From: Methanomassiliicoccales archaeon LGM-RCC1 | GTDB lineage: Archaea > Thermoplasmatota > Thermoplasmata > Methanomassiliicoccales > Methanomethylophilaceae | Length of the DNA: 64,000 nt | Direction of reading: 5' to 3' | Assembly: GCA_030168575.1 (NCBI GenBank) | Contig: CP115555.1 | Coordinates: forward strand, 372,001-436,000 | Shown here: piece by piece, positions 23,084-33,272 of the stretch | Layout of the letters: the number at the start of each line of letters is the position of its first letter | How positions within the stretch are numbered: the stretch's first letter is position 1 | Made by a program: the position numbers and the translations under genes | Notes under the pieces: generated by a model | Told to the model about the DNA's origin: nothing | The model's input: the letters and a program-made list of their open reading frames with translations, nothing else | Database searches by the model: none

Positions 23084-25993
23084 TCAGCTTCTGCGCATGT
23101 AGAGGAATCCCGCTACGGCGACGACGGCCAGGATGGTGATGATGGCCACTCCTGCGTACAGCAGGGCGTTATCGTCCCCGGCGTTCGGATCCTCGTCGAT
23201 GACGGCATAGATCGAACAGTGGGTGGTGACTCCGGTCATCTCCTGCCTCTCGGCATCGTAGGACCCTTCTAGCTTCTCCATGTCACCGTTGTCGGCGACA
23301 TAGTACATCGCAGGTACCATTCCCTCCGCGGCGACATGCTTGACGACTATCGTCAGGACGCCGTTGATGCTGTTGCCGAGGCTCTCGCCGCCGGACGACA
23401 CCTTGATCTCGAGGACGCTGGCGTTCTCGCCGATGGCGTCCTTCTGATCCTCCGAGAGGGAGATTTCCTCCGAAGCGGAGAACTGGATGAGTACCTCGTC
23501 CTCGCCGGACAGGTTGCCCAGGACCTCCTTGGATACCTTCAGCGAGCCTTCGGACGATACCAGATTCAGGACGGCCCCGGAATCGGACATGCCCTTCATG
23601 GCCTCGCCTGACAGGGTCAGGGAGATGCTGTCGGTCGTTGATTCCGCGAGCATGACCTTCTCCTGCTGCACATCGGTGATCTCTCCGGAGACCTTCTCCT
23701 GCAGGGACACCGCGAGTTTGACCTGCTCGGAGGATATCGACATCACGCCGCCGGACTGACCGCTTCCGAGGACAGTTACGATCTCCGCGGGGCTACCGTC
23801 CTGCGGGACCTCGACGGATGACCTCACGGAACCGTCCTTGGATTCCGCCACGACCTTCTTCTCGGACGTCTCCTTGCCGGATGCGTCCTTGGATTCGGTC
23901 TGGGTGGAGGTCAGCTTCGACTCGCCGTCCTCGACCACCTTCTCGGTGACCTTCTTGGACGAGGTGCTTCCGTTGGGATCGGTAACTGATTCCTCCCTGG
24001 CCTTCTCCGTCTCCTTTGCGCCGTCGGCGCCCACGGTCTCCTTTACGGATTCCTCGGTGACGGTGGTCTTTCCGGATTCCTTCTCGGTGACTTTCGTGCA
24101 GGACTCGGTCACCGTCTTACCTTCTTCCTCTATGACATTGGTCGGGACGATCTCTTCGACCTTGGAATAGGTCTCGTTGCCGTCCTTGTCCCTCAGTACC
24201 TCGGATTTCTCCGTGATGTTGCCGTCCTTGTCCTTGGTCTCCGACTTCTCTGTCGATCCCTTGACGTTGCCTTCGGCATCCTTCTCGGTCTCCGTGACTG
24301 TCCTGACATCTGATACGCTTCCGTCCTCGTCGGTGACGGACTTGGTGGCGGTGGCCACCTCCTTGTTCTCGATGACGTTGCCGTCCTTGTCCTTGAATAC
24401 GGTGGATACCGTCTCGACGCTGACGTCGTTGCCTGCATCGTCCTTCTCCTTGGTGTAGTCCTTCACCTCTTCCTTGGAGGACAGGACGTTCCCGTCCTTG
24501 TCCATGGATGTCTCCACGGTGCTGTGATGGGTGACGTTGCCGGCCTTGTCCTTGACGGTCTCCTCCTTGACCTCCGACATTCCGGTGACCTTTCCGCTGG
24601 TGTCCTTGGTGGTCACCTTGACGTCCTTGGTCTCGGTGGTGGTTCCGGAGGGATCCTTCTTGGTTTTCGTGGTGGTCTCTGTGAGAGTGGAACCGTTCTC
24701 GTCCTTCTCCTCGGTCTTCTTGGTGACCGATCCGTCAGCATTGGTGGTTGACGATTCGGACACCTGCTTCTCGATGGTCCAGCGGACGGACTTGTCGGTG
24801 AAGGTGGCGTCCTCCCACGCATAGCCGTTGTTGAGCCTAAGGATGGCGGTGTAGCTGCCCACATCCTTTCCTGTTCCTCCGGAGACCACAGTGTACGCAG
24901 ACGTGTTGGACAATCCTGTGATGTCCCTGCCCGTCCAGGTCTGCTTGACCTGGGGGATCTCCACGGCCTGGATCCTCTGAGCGGACGAGTTGTCGCCTGC
25001 GGTCATTCCGTAGACGAGCTCGAAGCTTCCGCCTTCCTTGTAGTAACCGAGGGTCTTGTCGTTGTAGGAACCGTTGTGGTACTGCACCCAGTACATCCAC
25101 ACTCCGTTGTCGAAGTGGGTGTCGCCCATTCCGAAGATGTGGTTGACCCAATGCTGGAGGCTCTCGCCGCCGGAGCTTCCGCTGAAGAAGCTGCATGGGA
25201 TCTTGTTGTCCTTCAGAGCCTTCTCCAATGCCGCTCCTGCATCCTTTCCGGTTGCTGTGAGGGTTATACCCCTCTTGAGAGCGTTCAGGTCGTAGCCGGA
25301 TTGGCCTAGATTGAGCTTATTGGTGTGGAACTCGATCCTGATGTCGAAGGTGTACGAGGGATCGGTAGTAGGGACGTTGAGGACCTTCACTTTAGCGGTG
25401 TCGGTCTTGCCTCCCGCCGTTGCCGTGATCACCGCGTTGCCTGCAGCGTTTGCCTTGATCGCACCGGTCTTCGGATCGACCGATGCGATGTTGGGCTTGT
25501 CTGAACTCCAGATGACGGTCTTATCGGTTGCGTTGGATGGTTTGATCTCGTACCTCAGCGTAGCACTGTCGCCGACATACAGCGATATCTCCTTGTCGAG
25601 CTGGTTTATCTCGATCCCAGTGACATCGACCACAGACTGTTTGATAACGAGATCTATGTTCTTGGTCACCTTGGCCTCGTTGAGCCTCTGAGCCTCCACC
25701 GTGAGGGTGGCGTTGTCCACCAGAGTGCATTTAATCTTCGCGCTGTACGTCCAATTGCTTTCGTCGATGTCTGCGAAAGCAGGTATCTTGACCTCTTCGG
25801 AGACGTTGACGGTCAGGTTGATGACCTTCGTCCCCTCCATGGTGGTACCGGTGACGGTGAGGACACCCTCGGAGTAGGTGTACTCCGACGTCAGTCCTTC
25901 GTCATCCGCGTCAACGGTATCGCCGATGAACAGGAAGGAGACTGCGACCATTGCTGTGATCAGCAAAAGCAGATTCATTGCCTTTCTGTTCAT
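23084..25993 (-). CDS. surface protein: Big_2, DUF4430-like, charged repeat stalk
   Basis: A 969-residue membrane-anchored surface protein. Order: signal peptide/anchor (1-30); N-terminal beta domain; Big_2-like Ig domain (about 125-205, I-K-P-S-N-A-T-D-K); a DUF4430-like domain (about 215-345) with D-N-G-V-W-M-Y-W-V-Q-Y and K-T-L-G-Y-Y; then a long region of D-K-D-G-N-V-type charged repeats (400-700); a C-terminal beta domain; and a final membrane helix ending in R-R-S. DUF4430 is the fold of the C-terminal domain of intrinsic factor/transcobalamin, so corrinoid binding is a fair guess. It overlaps the stop of the 1,892-residue gene (ATGA). Confidence 0.8.
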   Translation of the reverse strand: MNRKAMNLLLLITAMVAVSFLFIGDTVDADDEGLTSEYTYSEGVLTVTGTTMEGTKVINLTVNVSEEVKIPAFADIDESNWTYSAKIKCTLVDNATLTVEAQRLNEAKVTKNIDLVIKQSVVDVTGIEINQLDKEISLYVGDSATLRYEIKPSNATDKTVIWSSDKPNIASVDPKTGAIKANAAGNAVITATAGGKTDTAKVKVLNVPTTDPSYTFDIRIEFHTNKLNLGQSGYDLNALKRGITLTATGKDAGAALEKALKDNKIPCSFFSGSSGGESLQHWVNHIFGMGDTHFDNGVWMYWVQYHNGSYNDKTLGYYKEGGSFELVYGMTAGDNSSAQRIQAVEIPQVKQTWTGRDITGLSNTSAYTVVSGGTGKDVGSYTAILRLNNGYAWEDATFTDKSVRWTIEKQVSESSTTNADGSVTKKTEEKDENGSTLTETTTKTKKDPSGTTTETKDVKVTTKDTSGKVTGMSEVKEETVKDKAGNVTHHSTVETSMDKDGNVLSSKEEVKDYTKEKDDAGNDVSVETVSTVFKDKDGNVIENKEVATATKSVTDEDGSVSDVRTVTETEKDAEGNVKGSTEKSETKDKDGNITEKSEVLRDKDGNETYSKVEEIVPTNVIEEEGKTVTESCTKVTEKESGKTTVTEESVKETVGADGAKETEKAREESVTDPNGSTSSKKVTEKVVEDGESKLTSTQTESKDASGKETSEKKVVAESKDGSVRSSVEVPQDGSPAEIVTVLGSGQSGGVMSISSEQVKLAVSLQEKVSGEITDVQQEKVMLAESTTDSISLTLSGEAMKGMSDSGAVLNLVSSEGSLKVSKEVLGNLSGEDEVLIQFSASEEISLSEDQKDAIGENASVLEIKVSSGGESLGNSINGVLTIVVKHVAAEGMVPAMYYVADNGDMEKLEGSYDAERQEMTGVTTHCSIYAVIDEDPNAGDDNALLYAGVAIITILAVVAVAGFLYMRRS

Positions 25994-28900
25994 GAGGAAC
26001 CACTCTCCGTGAGGTCGATGTATTCGGCAAGGACCAGGATGTTGCCCTTGTATGCCGTAACCAGCGCCTTGACGGGTGCCGATTCACCGGTATTGGTGTA
26101 GACCAGGGTGATCTTTCCGTCTTCTGCGATCTTCGCTTCGATGGGCTCCCTGACGAAAGTCATGTCCGAATAGGCCGCCTGGACCTGGATGTTGAGTCCG
26201 GATTCGTCAGTGGTCTCGATCGTGTACTCCAGCTTCAGGGTGTTGTCCTTGACCTCCGTCTTGGTTACCGAGATCTCGTAGGAATGGATCTTCTCCCAGG
26301 ACAGCTTGTAGACGGTTCCTCCCGAGACGAACTTGGTGCCCTCCAACGAGGTCACTTCGTTACCGGACGAATCCTTCCAAACGGGCAGATATCCATCCTT
26401 GTGGACCCTTGGGAAGTCACCAAGTACGTCGGATCCGACGACTCCGATTATGTAGGAATCGTCGATCTCCTCATCCCCTTCGAAGAACTGTACCAATGAT
26501 GCACTGTTACCGGGGACCATCTGCACTCCGATGAGATTGCGGTCGCCGATATTCTCCTTGAACGAGTATGTCTTGAACGCCGACCCATCCCAATAGGTGT
26601 AAACAGAACCTTTCTGAACAATCGCATCACCTGCGGTTATTATGATGTAGTGATCGGTATCGAAGTGTCTGTTATTGAATGAATCCACAACCGACCAATC
26701 ATACTGCATGATCGTATCAGTTGGTGCGTGGACTGCCATTATCTTCGCGTCGGCTACAGTGTTACCGAACAGCCTAGATGCACTGAACGTACCGTCTATG
26801 GACAGAATCTCATCGCCTAAGGATCTTGCTGCATCGTACATGTTCTTTCCATACGCCTGATACCAGCCCGCCTTCTCTCCATCATCAATGAAGAAAAAGT
26901 ATGGGTTCTTCTCGGGTGTCGTGTATGTGAAGATGTGTCCAGAATCGTTGTACCAAACTATCCTACCATCTATATCCGGACGAACTGTCTGCGAATTCCA
27001 TTGCCTGGGAAGATAGTTGGCATCAGATTTTTCAAGATGCCTCTGCGCTCCGATTCCTGAATCCTTGATGATGCAGAAAGTTGACTGTGTGTAGCCATCG
27101 TAGGGTATCATGTAGATATAGACTGGGGATCCAACCTCGTCCATGTGCGACACATCGACTGACATCGAACCGTGTCCGAAGGATGAGTCGACAGACCTCG
27201 GGGACCTTAATTCTCCCAAGCTCATATCGAAAGCGTACAACTTGCTCTCGCAGTTGACATATCCTATTCCTCCGACCACCAGGAACTGTGAAACGAAACC
27301 GTTGTCTCTGAACTCGTAGTATTTCTCAGTGCCATGATTCAATCCGTCGACAGTGCAGTATGCTATGCGGCTGTTGTTGATCGATCCGACAGCTCCGAAC
27401 AGACCTTCTGAGTAAGCGCTCATGTACAGAACACCGTCGTAGTATGATATCCATCCGTCATCCAGGAACATAGATTCCAGGCTGTCGAAATAGAACCTTT
27501 CCACCTGTTTGGTATCCAGGTCCATCACTCCAATACCGCGTGATGCCCCCTCGGTAACTATACGATACAGGTAATGATCGACGAACACGCTGCTGGTGAA
27601 TCCGTAGGAGCTGAACGACTTTTCTATCGTTCCGATGAATTCCAGCTGCTTTGATTCATCTGATCTTGAAACATCAACATCATCTGGTGTGAATCTATAG
27701 ACTGAAGAGCCTGATGTGTAGAAGTAACCATCATAGTACTCGACGCCTGTGACCTGTCTGTCCAAGACATATAGCTGATTCAGATCCAGATCATAAACCT
27801 TCGATGTAGGATAGTCAACTATGACGCCAGCACCATATCCTACTGAATGGTAGTAAGCTTCCGCTTCCCTTGACGGCACGGACTTCAAGACGTATCCTGT
27901 ATCAGACTCGGCTACGTAAAGGTAGTTACCTGCCCTGAAATAGACGCGATCGTCAACAATCAGTGGAACTGACGAATGCCCTTTCCAGATGTTAGATGAT
28001 GTATCGAGGGGCCCTCCGAGACTGTATGCCTGGACCATCTGCAGTATCTCTTCTGATGTGGGCATACCGCGGTTGCTTACAGCATCGAGACCGGAACTGG
28101 ATGAATGGAATCTATACATCAGACTAACAGTCGTATCATCCTGCACGTTAAGCACCAAAGGCTCATCAATACTGCCGGAAACGATTTCACCGTTTACCAT
28201 CCAGCCCAACACTTCGTATCCATTGTTTACCGATCTGCATGTTAAGGTGTAACTGCCGGGTGTCACCAGATTTCCGGTGATTGACGGACTGACGGATATT
28301 GATGCGGCCGTGCAATCTAGCGTCAATTCTGGATTCCTCTGTGTCCAGCATGCATATAGGATTGTATTCGATGAGAATACTGTGGATTCGCTTACAGGTT
28401 CACCATTAGGCTCTAAAGACCATCCGGACATCATGCATCTGTTCTTGATGAACTGAGGCATGTCCATGCTGGCGATGTCAGAACCTTTCGGTACAACCCT
28501 CGAGACTTTACCGATGCCTTCGAAGAGACCTCCGTTTCCATCGAACAGGATTGTTATTCCCTCTGTGTTGAGGCCGACAGTCACGCGATTCTTGGTGACA
28601 TCTGATATGCAAAGCTTTCCATCCGTTATGCGAACATTGGCATCGTTACATTCTGGAAGAAGGACTCTGCTGATGGTATCATTGATATTGAGTATCAACG
28701 ACATCTCACTTGATTCAGAAACACTGTATGAGATCTCATGGCCCTCCACTTTACTAGGAACGTATACTGTGCTGCTACCAACGTGATATCCTAGATATAA
28801 GTCGCCTAATACCGACAACTGACGGAGAACATCGTTTGAGCTATCGGCATCTGCGAAGTAGTTCACAACACCTCCGCCGTTGAATGCGTCGACCACATCC

Positions 28901-31668
28901 CATGAACCGTCAAGAGGATGGGTGAAAATGATGGTCTCCAACGATGAATCTGCATTGACACAGCTTTCGGCGAATGATATGCCGCCTCCGACTATGAGCG
29001 TCTGAACTATTCCGGGTATCACACCATCCTCGATCACCAATCCGGACCTCATGAGAGTCAAGGTGGTAGAATCCGACATGACCAGGACAAGCTTTGATTT
29101 TCCATTCTTCGTGAGGAATAGGATATCATCCTCATAACTGAAATTGGTATTGTTTCCAGAGCAGTTTACTGAATCGGCTTTCTCCAGCCCTTTCTTATTA
29201 ACGGCCACGGTGTTATCCCTGATTGTAAGGACGGACGATTGTACAGATGCCAATGGTGTCGAGCTATCCACTATGGTCGCGTCGCACTCGAAGACTCCGA
29301 CGGGCAACATGACTTTCTGTCCGTTGACATAATCCAAATGGTCACAATTCCTTAGATCCACAACTACGTTGGATGAGGAACCCATATAGTTCCTAAGATC
29401 GGAACCTTGCTCGAATTTGACCAGACTGACGCAGTCGAATGCCATATCGCCAATATACTGAACCGAAGCAGGAACTGTGATCTGACTTCCGCTCAGTATC
29501 TTCATTCCCGATTTGAAGGCTTCTTTTCCGATTTTGAGCAAGGATTCAGAGAGCTTGATTTGAGAATCTTCAGAAACCGAATACAAGAAGCTACCTCTTC
29601 CGATTTCGACAAGATACTTACACTCGCTCAGGTCAATTGTTGATACATGACTGTATCCGGAGAATGCATAGTCGCCCACTGATCCCAACTGGGAACCTTG
29701 AGCGAATATTATTGAGAATCCTTCCGAGGTCAAGATACGGCGATCTATGGTAGAACCTTTAGCATTCTCAGATATTGTATTCATTCCCGGTTCCTTATTG
29801 CTCCAGGGAACATTATCGACCCAAGAGAATGCGGCAAAACCAATGGAGTTGACTGTTGCCGGAATGACCATACCGCTGTCCGAATTGATGTTGACCGCTA
29901 ATGACCATAGACTTGCGTTTTCAGCATCTGGGTTGATATTGTTGTTCCTCTTTGCAAATGCGAAATCACCGATAGAAACCAGATTGAAACCGCTACCCAC
30001 ATTGACCTTGGTAAAGGACGGGTTCAAGAAGAACGCCCCCCTCAGTATGTCGCATCCATATCCTTTCTGCGAGGATTCGAATGTCACCATTCTCAATTCA
30101 TTATTGCTGCTGAAAGCGTACTGATCGATGGTTGTCAGACGAGAATTTGAGCATACTGTAATGGTTTCTAAGTTATCACAGTGGTAGAATGCCTTGATAC
30201 CTATTGACTCTATACTGGACGGAACAGATAATGAAGTTATTTCCGTTTTAGCAAAGAGATAATCGGGAATGGATGTGACCGAATCTCCAATCGAAATGAC
30301 AGAAATGTTTGCATTCTCCATCGGATATGTTCCATCACTAAGGGAAATCCTCCAATTCACATCGCGGTCATAGACGAAATTGTCAATCGTGCACGAAGCA
30401 AAGGCTCCTGATTCGACCGTGGTGACGGTCGATGGGATTGTAAAAGAATCGAAATGCCCTGTAACGCTTAGCAGAACGGTTCCGTCAATGCTGAGCTGAA
30501 CTGATCCGATGGATGCAGTGACTGTGAAAGATGCTTCATCAGACATATCTGAAGCCGATGCGGTCACAGTGTACGTACCTGCGGCTAGCTGTCCGACACT
30601 GAGCGTATGTCCGAAAGTCGTTCCGGACACCACGCAGGGATCCACGGGCGAGGAGTATGACGGTCCGGTGACTATGACGTTGACCAGACCTGCGGATGAG
30701 GTTCCCGAGAACGTGACCGTTCCGGAATCGCTGTCATAGGACACGCTCGAGATGGTCACGTAGCCTGCAGGCTGGGGTGACGACTGCTGTACCGTGAACG
30801 TCCTGGAATCCTGATGTCCGGAGGCCGATGCGGTCACAGTGTACGTACCTGCGGCTAGCTGTCCGACACTGAGCGTATGTCCGAAAGTCGTTCCGGACAC
30901 CACGCAGGGATCCACGGGCGAGGAGTATGACGGTCCGGTGACTATGACGTTGACCAGACCTGCGGATGAGGTTCCCGAGAACGTGACCGTTCCGGAATCG
31001 CTGTCATAGGACACGCTCGAGATGGTCACGTAGCCTGCAGGCTGGGGTGACGACTGCTGTACCGTGAACGTCCTGGAATCCTGATGTCCGGAGGCCGATG
31101 CGGTCACAGTGTACGTACCTGCGGCTAGCTGTCCGACACTGAGCGTATGTCCGAAAGTCGTTCCGGACACCACGCAGGGATCCACGGGCGAGGAGTATGA
31201 CGGTCCGGTGACTATGACGTTGACCAGACCTGCGGATGAGGTTCCCGAGAACGTGACCGTTCCGGAATCGCTGTCATAGGACACGCTCGAGATGGTCACG
31301 TAGCCTGCAGGCTGGGGTGACGACTGCTGTACCGTGAACGTCCTGGAATCCTGATGTCCGGAGGCCGATGCGGTCACAGTGTACGTACCTGCGGCTAGCT
31401 GTCCGACACTGAGCGTATGTCCGAAAGTCGTTCCGGACACCACGCAGGGATCCACGGGCGAGGAGTATGACGGTCCGGTGACTATGACGTTGACCAGACC
31501 TGCGGATGAGGTTCCCGAGAACGTGACCGTTCCGGAATCGCTGTCATAGGACACTTCCTGTAAAGAGGTTGTTCCCGACCCCTCGAGGCCGGGAAGAGGG
31601 ATTATAGCGATGGAGCACGCCACCACTATTGCAGCCGCGAGAATCATAACAGATGTGTAGCGTGCCAT
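25990..31668 (-). CDS. giant secreted protein with repeats, LRR and propeller
   Basis: A 1,892-residue secreted protein. Signal peptide (1-30), four nearly identical 90-residue Ig-like repeats (about 34-395), a BspA-like LRR_5 region (about 400-830, repeated I-G-x-x-A-F), an InlB-like segment near 1,060-1,110 (F-D-G-N-G-G), then a long beta-propeller-like region with Y-V-x-x-x-x-Y motifs, and a final beta domain. No C-terminal membrane anchor is visible. It is probably bound to the cell surface through partners such as the anchored 969-residue protein encoded by the overlapping next gene. Adhesion or ligand capture is inferred. Confidence 0.8.
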   Translation of the reverse strand: MARYTSVMILAAAIVVACSIAIIPLPGLEGSGTTSLQEVSYDSDSGTVTFSGTSSAGLVNVIVTGPSYSSPVDPCVVSGTTFGHTLSVGQLAAGTYTVTASASGHQDSRTFTVQQSSPQPAGYVTISSVSYDSDSGTVTFSGTSSAGLVNVIVTGPSYSSPVDPCVVSGTTFGHTLSVGQLAAGTYTVTASASGHQDSRTFTVQQSSPQPAGYVTISSVSYDSDSGTVTFSGTSSAGLVNVIVTGPSYSSPVDPCVVSGTTFGHTLSVGQLAAGTYTVTASASGHQDSRTFTVQQSSPQPAGYVTISSVSYDSDSGTVTFSGTSSAGLVNVIVTGPSYSSPVDPCVVSGTTFGHTLSVGQLAAGTYTVTASASDMSDEASFTVTASIGSVQLSIDGTVLLSVTGHFDSFTIPSTVTTVESGAFASCTIDNFVYDRDVNWRISLSDGTYPMENANISVISIGDSVTSIPDYLFAKTEITSLSVPSSIESIGIKAFYHCDNLETITVCSNSRLTTIDQYAFSSNNELRMVTFESSQKGYGCDILRGAFFLNPSFTKVNVGSGFNLVSIGDFAFAKRNNNINPDAENASLWSLAVNINSDSGMVIPATVNSIGFAAFSWVDNVPWSNKEPGMNTISENAKGSTIDRRILTSEGFSIIFAQGSQLGSVGDYAFSGYSHVSTIDLSECKYLVEIGRGSFLYSVSEDSQIKLSESLLKIGKEAFKSGMKILSGSQITVPASVQYIGDMAFDCVSLVKFEQGSDLRNYMGSSSNVVVDLRNCDHLDYVNGQKVMLPVGVFECDATIVDSSTPLASVQSSVLTIRDNTVAVNKKGLEKADSVNCSGNNTNFSYEDDILFLTKNGKSKLVLVMSDSTTLTLMRSGLVIEDGVIPGIVQTLIVGGGISFAESCVNADSSLETIIFTHPLDGSWDVVDAFNGGGVVNYFADADSSNDVLRQLSVLGDLYLGYHVGSSTVYVPSKVEGHEISYSVSESSEMSLILNINDTISRVLLPECNDANVRITDGKLCISDVTKNRVTVGLNTEGITILFDGNGGLFEGIGKVSRVVPKGSDIASMDMPQFIKNRCMMSGWSLEPNGEPVSESTVFSSNTILYACWTQRNPELTLDCTAASISVSPSITGNLVTPGSYTLTCRSVNNGYEVLGWMVNGEIVSGSIDEPLVLNVQDDTTVSLMYRFHSSSSGLDAVSNRGMPTSEEILQMVQAYSLGGPLDTSSNIWKGHSSVPLIVDDRVYFRAGNYLYVAESDTGYVLKSVPSREAEAYYHSVGYGAGVIVDYPTSKVYDLDLNQLYVLDRQVTGVEYYDGYFYTSGSSVYRFTPDDVDVSRSDESKQLEFIGTIEKSFSSYGFTSSVFVDHYLYRIVTEGASRGIGVMDLDTKQVERFYFDSLESMFLDDGWISYYDGVLYMSAYSEGLFGAVGSINNSRIAYCTVDGLNHGTEKYYEFRDNGFVSQFLVVGGIGYVNCESKLYAFDMSLGELRSPRSVDSSFGHGSMSVDVSHMDEVGSPVYIYMIPYDGYTQSTFCIIKDSGIGAQRHLEKSDANYLPRQWNSQTVRPDIDGRIVWYNDSGHIFTYTTPEKNPYFFFIDDGEKAGWYQAYGKNMYDAARSLGDEILSIDGTFSASRLFGNTVADAKIMAVHAPTDTIMQYDWSVVDSFNNRHFDTDHYIIITAGDAIVQKGSVYTYWDGSAFKTYSFKENIGDRNLIGVQMVPGNSASLVQFFEGDEEIDDSYIIGVVGSDVLGDFPRVHKDGYLPVWKDSSGNEVTSLEGTKFVSGGTVYKLSWEKIHSYEISVTKTEVKDNTLKLEYTIETTDESGLNIQVQAAYSDMTFVREPIEAKIAEDGKITLVYTNTGESAPVKALVTAYKGNILVLAEYIDLTESGSS
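30551..31555 (-). repeat. four 270-bp tandem repeats inside the giant gene
   Basis: The unit recurs with a period of 270 bp (for example near 30551, 30822, 31092 and 31362), almost without base changes and in frame (90 codons). Only the outer edges differ. Such identity means recent amplification or frequent gene conversion, and predicts length variation. Confidence 0.9.
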
Positions 31669-31676
31669 CTAATCCC

Positions 31677-33173
31677 TCACGCCGTTGCAGGTTCGTAGTG
31701 GCACCAGCACACATAGGATGCTGGCAAACCGTTAGTCACTCCGTCTACCAGTTGGACGACCACCTGGTTCAGGCCCTCTGCGGAGAAGATCGCCACATCG
31801 GAACCTGAGCCGTTGGTCAGCACAGGCTTCGAATAGTAGTTGATCACCGTCGAACCCTGGTTGCCGTATTTCACAGTGATAAACAGCCTTGGATCCTGCA
31901 TGCTGGTGACATCGCTCTTTCCGTCAATCTGGATGCTGAGGACGATGTTGGAACCGTCCTTGATTCCCGAACAGGTCATCGAACTTGCCTCGGGAACCTG
32001 TGGCTGGTCCTGCACTTTCTCGAAGACTGCCTCGATGGTTACAGCGGATTCGCCCATTGTGAACCTGTTATCGCTGCCTACAGTCACACCGCCGGATGTT
32101 ACGTTCCAATTCTTGAACACATAACCTTCTGCAGGAGTCGGGGTCAGCTCAATGACATCCTGGTTGAAATAATAACCGGATTGCCTAAGCACCTGCATCG
32201 ATGTTTTACTGTATCCGGCACCACCTTGCAATTCACTTTCTCTCACAGGGCCTAAGAAATTTGCAACCAATTTCATGTCAACAGACCCGTGTTCAGCTGA
32301 TATGGAGACAAGCTTTGAATTAAATGTCACTGTAATCGTAACATTCTTGTCAGGCATGGTGAAGAAGTAATACCAGTATTCTGGAGCTGTTAAACCATCT
32401 GTGTCTTGATGGCTTTTCGATGTAACGTCTACAGAGTTATTGTCTGAATCGGTTACTACAATGCTCTGAATCATGCCGTTAGTACTTGGAAATGGGGACA
32501 CCCTTACCAGTTGTCCTGAAGCTGCTGAACTTATCGGGAACCTATTATCGCTATCGGCTACATGAGTATCTACATCGGTTGCGGCGTATGCGTAAGCAAC
32601 TCCTCCGTTACAGACTATTTGTACGTCATTCAGTTTTAGAACGTTGATTGTAGCTGTCTTTTCACCCAACACTGTCGTATTGTTCGTTTTAGTTCCGTTA
32701 ATACTTACTTTCAGAGTAAAACTATCTTGTTCAATTTCACCGTCTTTATGGATTTTCAAATCGATTATTACTTTTTTTTGCGTTACAGCGTTACCTGTCG
32801 AATCTTCGGTTATCGACCAAAGTATCTGTATTCCACCGTTGCTAATTGTGCTGCCTTGAACCGTTGTTACATCTTCACTCTGTTGAGTGATCTCTGCAGA
32901 GGTTACTGTCGAATCCCCCACCGTCAATGTAATAAATGCCCTGAAATTAGCATCACTTAGCCTCTGTGAGGCCGAAGTCATGGCTTTTACATTAGTAAGA
33001 TGTAATTCGTAATCAGACGAGGGATCCCAACTCAATGATGCTGGAAAACTAGTCCAAATATATGATGCTGGATCCCCCTCTACAGAATTTGTATCGTCAT
33101 ATATTGTTTGAAAACAGAATAAACTTAAGGCAATTATCGATAGCAACGCAACAATTCTTTCTTTTTTGCTCAT
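31677..33173 (-). CDS. secreted InlB-repeat protein, copy 1
   Basis: A 498-residue secreted protein. I chose the ATG at 33173, which is preceded by GAGGGAG; then a signal peptide, two beta domains and an InlB/'divergent B-repeat' segment (Y-V-F-K-N-W-N-V-T-S-G-G-V-T-V-G). It ends in a conserved C-terminal domain (Y-V-C-W-C-H-Y-E-P). The gene lies 8 bp before the giant gene and just after the DUF4430-like 328-residue gene. Its last 440 bp are almost identical to those of the gene at 35257, while the N-terminal half is diverged, so the pair is a mosaic. Confidence 0.75.
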   Translation of the reverse strand: MSKKERIVALLSIIALSLFCFQTIYDDTNSVEGDPASYIWTSFPASLSWDPSSDYELHLTNVKAMTSASQRLSDANFRAFITLTVGDSTVTSAEITQQSEDVTTVQGSTISNGGIQILWSITEDSTGNAVTQKKVIIDLKIHKDGEIEQDSFTLKVSINGTKTNNTTVLGEKTATINVLKLNDVQIVCNGGVAYAYAATDVDTHVADSDNRFPISSAASGQLVRVSPFPSTNGMIQSIVVTDSDNNSVDVTSKSHQDTDGLTAPEYWYYFFTMPDKNVTITVTFNSKLVSISAEHGSVDMKLVANFLGPVRESELQGGAGYSKTSMQVLRQSGYYFNQDVIELTPTPAEGYVFKNWNVTSGGVTVGSDNRFTMGESAVTIEAVFEKVQDQPQVPEASSMTCSGIKDGSNIVLSIQIDGKSDVTSMQDPRLFITVKYGNQGSTVINYYSKPVLTNGSGSDVAIFSAEGLNQVVVQLVDGVTNGLPASYVCWCHYEPATA

Positions 33174-33272
33174 ATGACTCCCTCGATAATATGTGTTGAA
33201 AACAATTCTCATGAGCTGCTTTTTTTATTAGAAACCCAAAAAGAAAGGCTGAGTTTCCCCAGCCGTTTGTTT

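Noticed and set aside
23500-24800. several long plus-strand Ser/Thr/Val-rich frames opposite the stalk protein
   Set aside because: Antisense readings of D-K-D-G-N-type coding repeats; no starts or motifs of their own.
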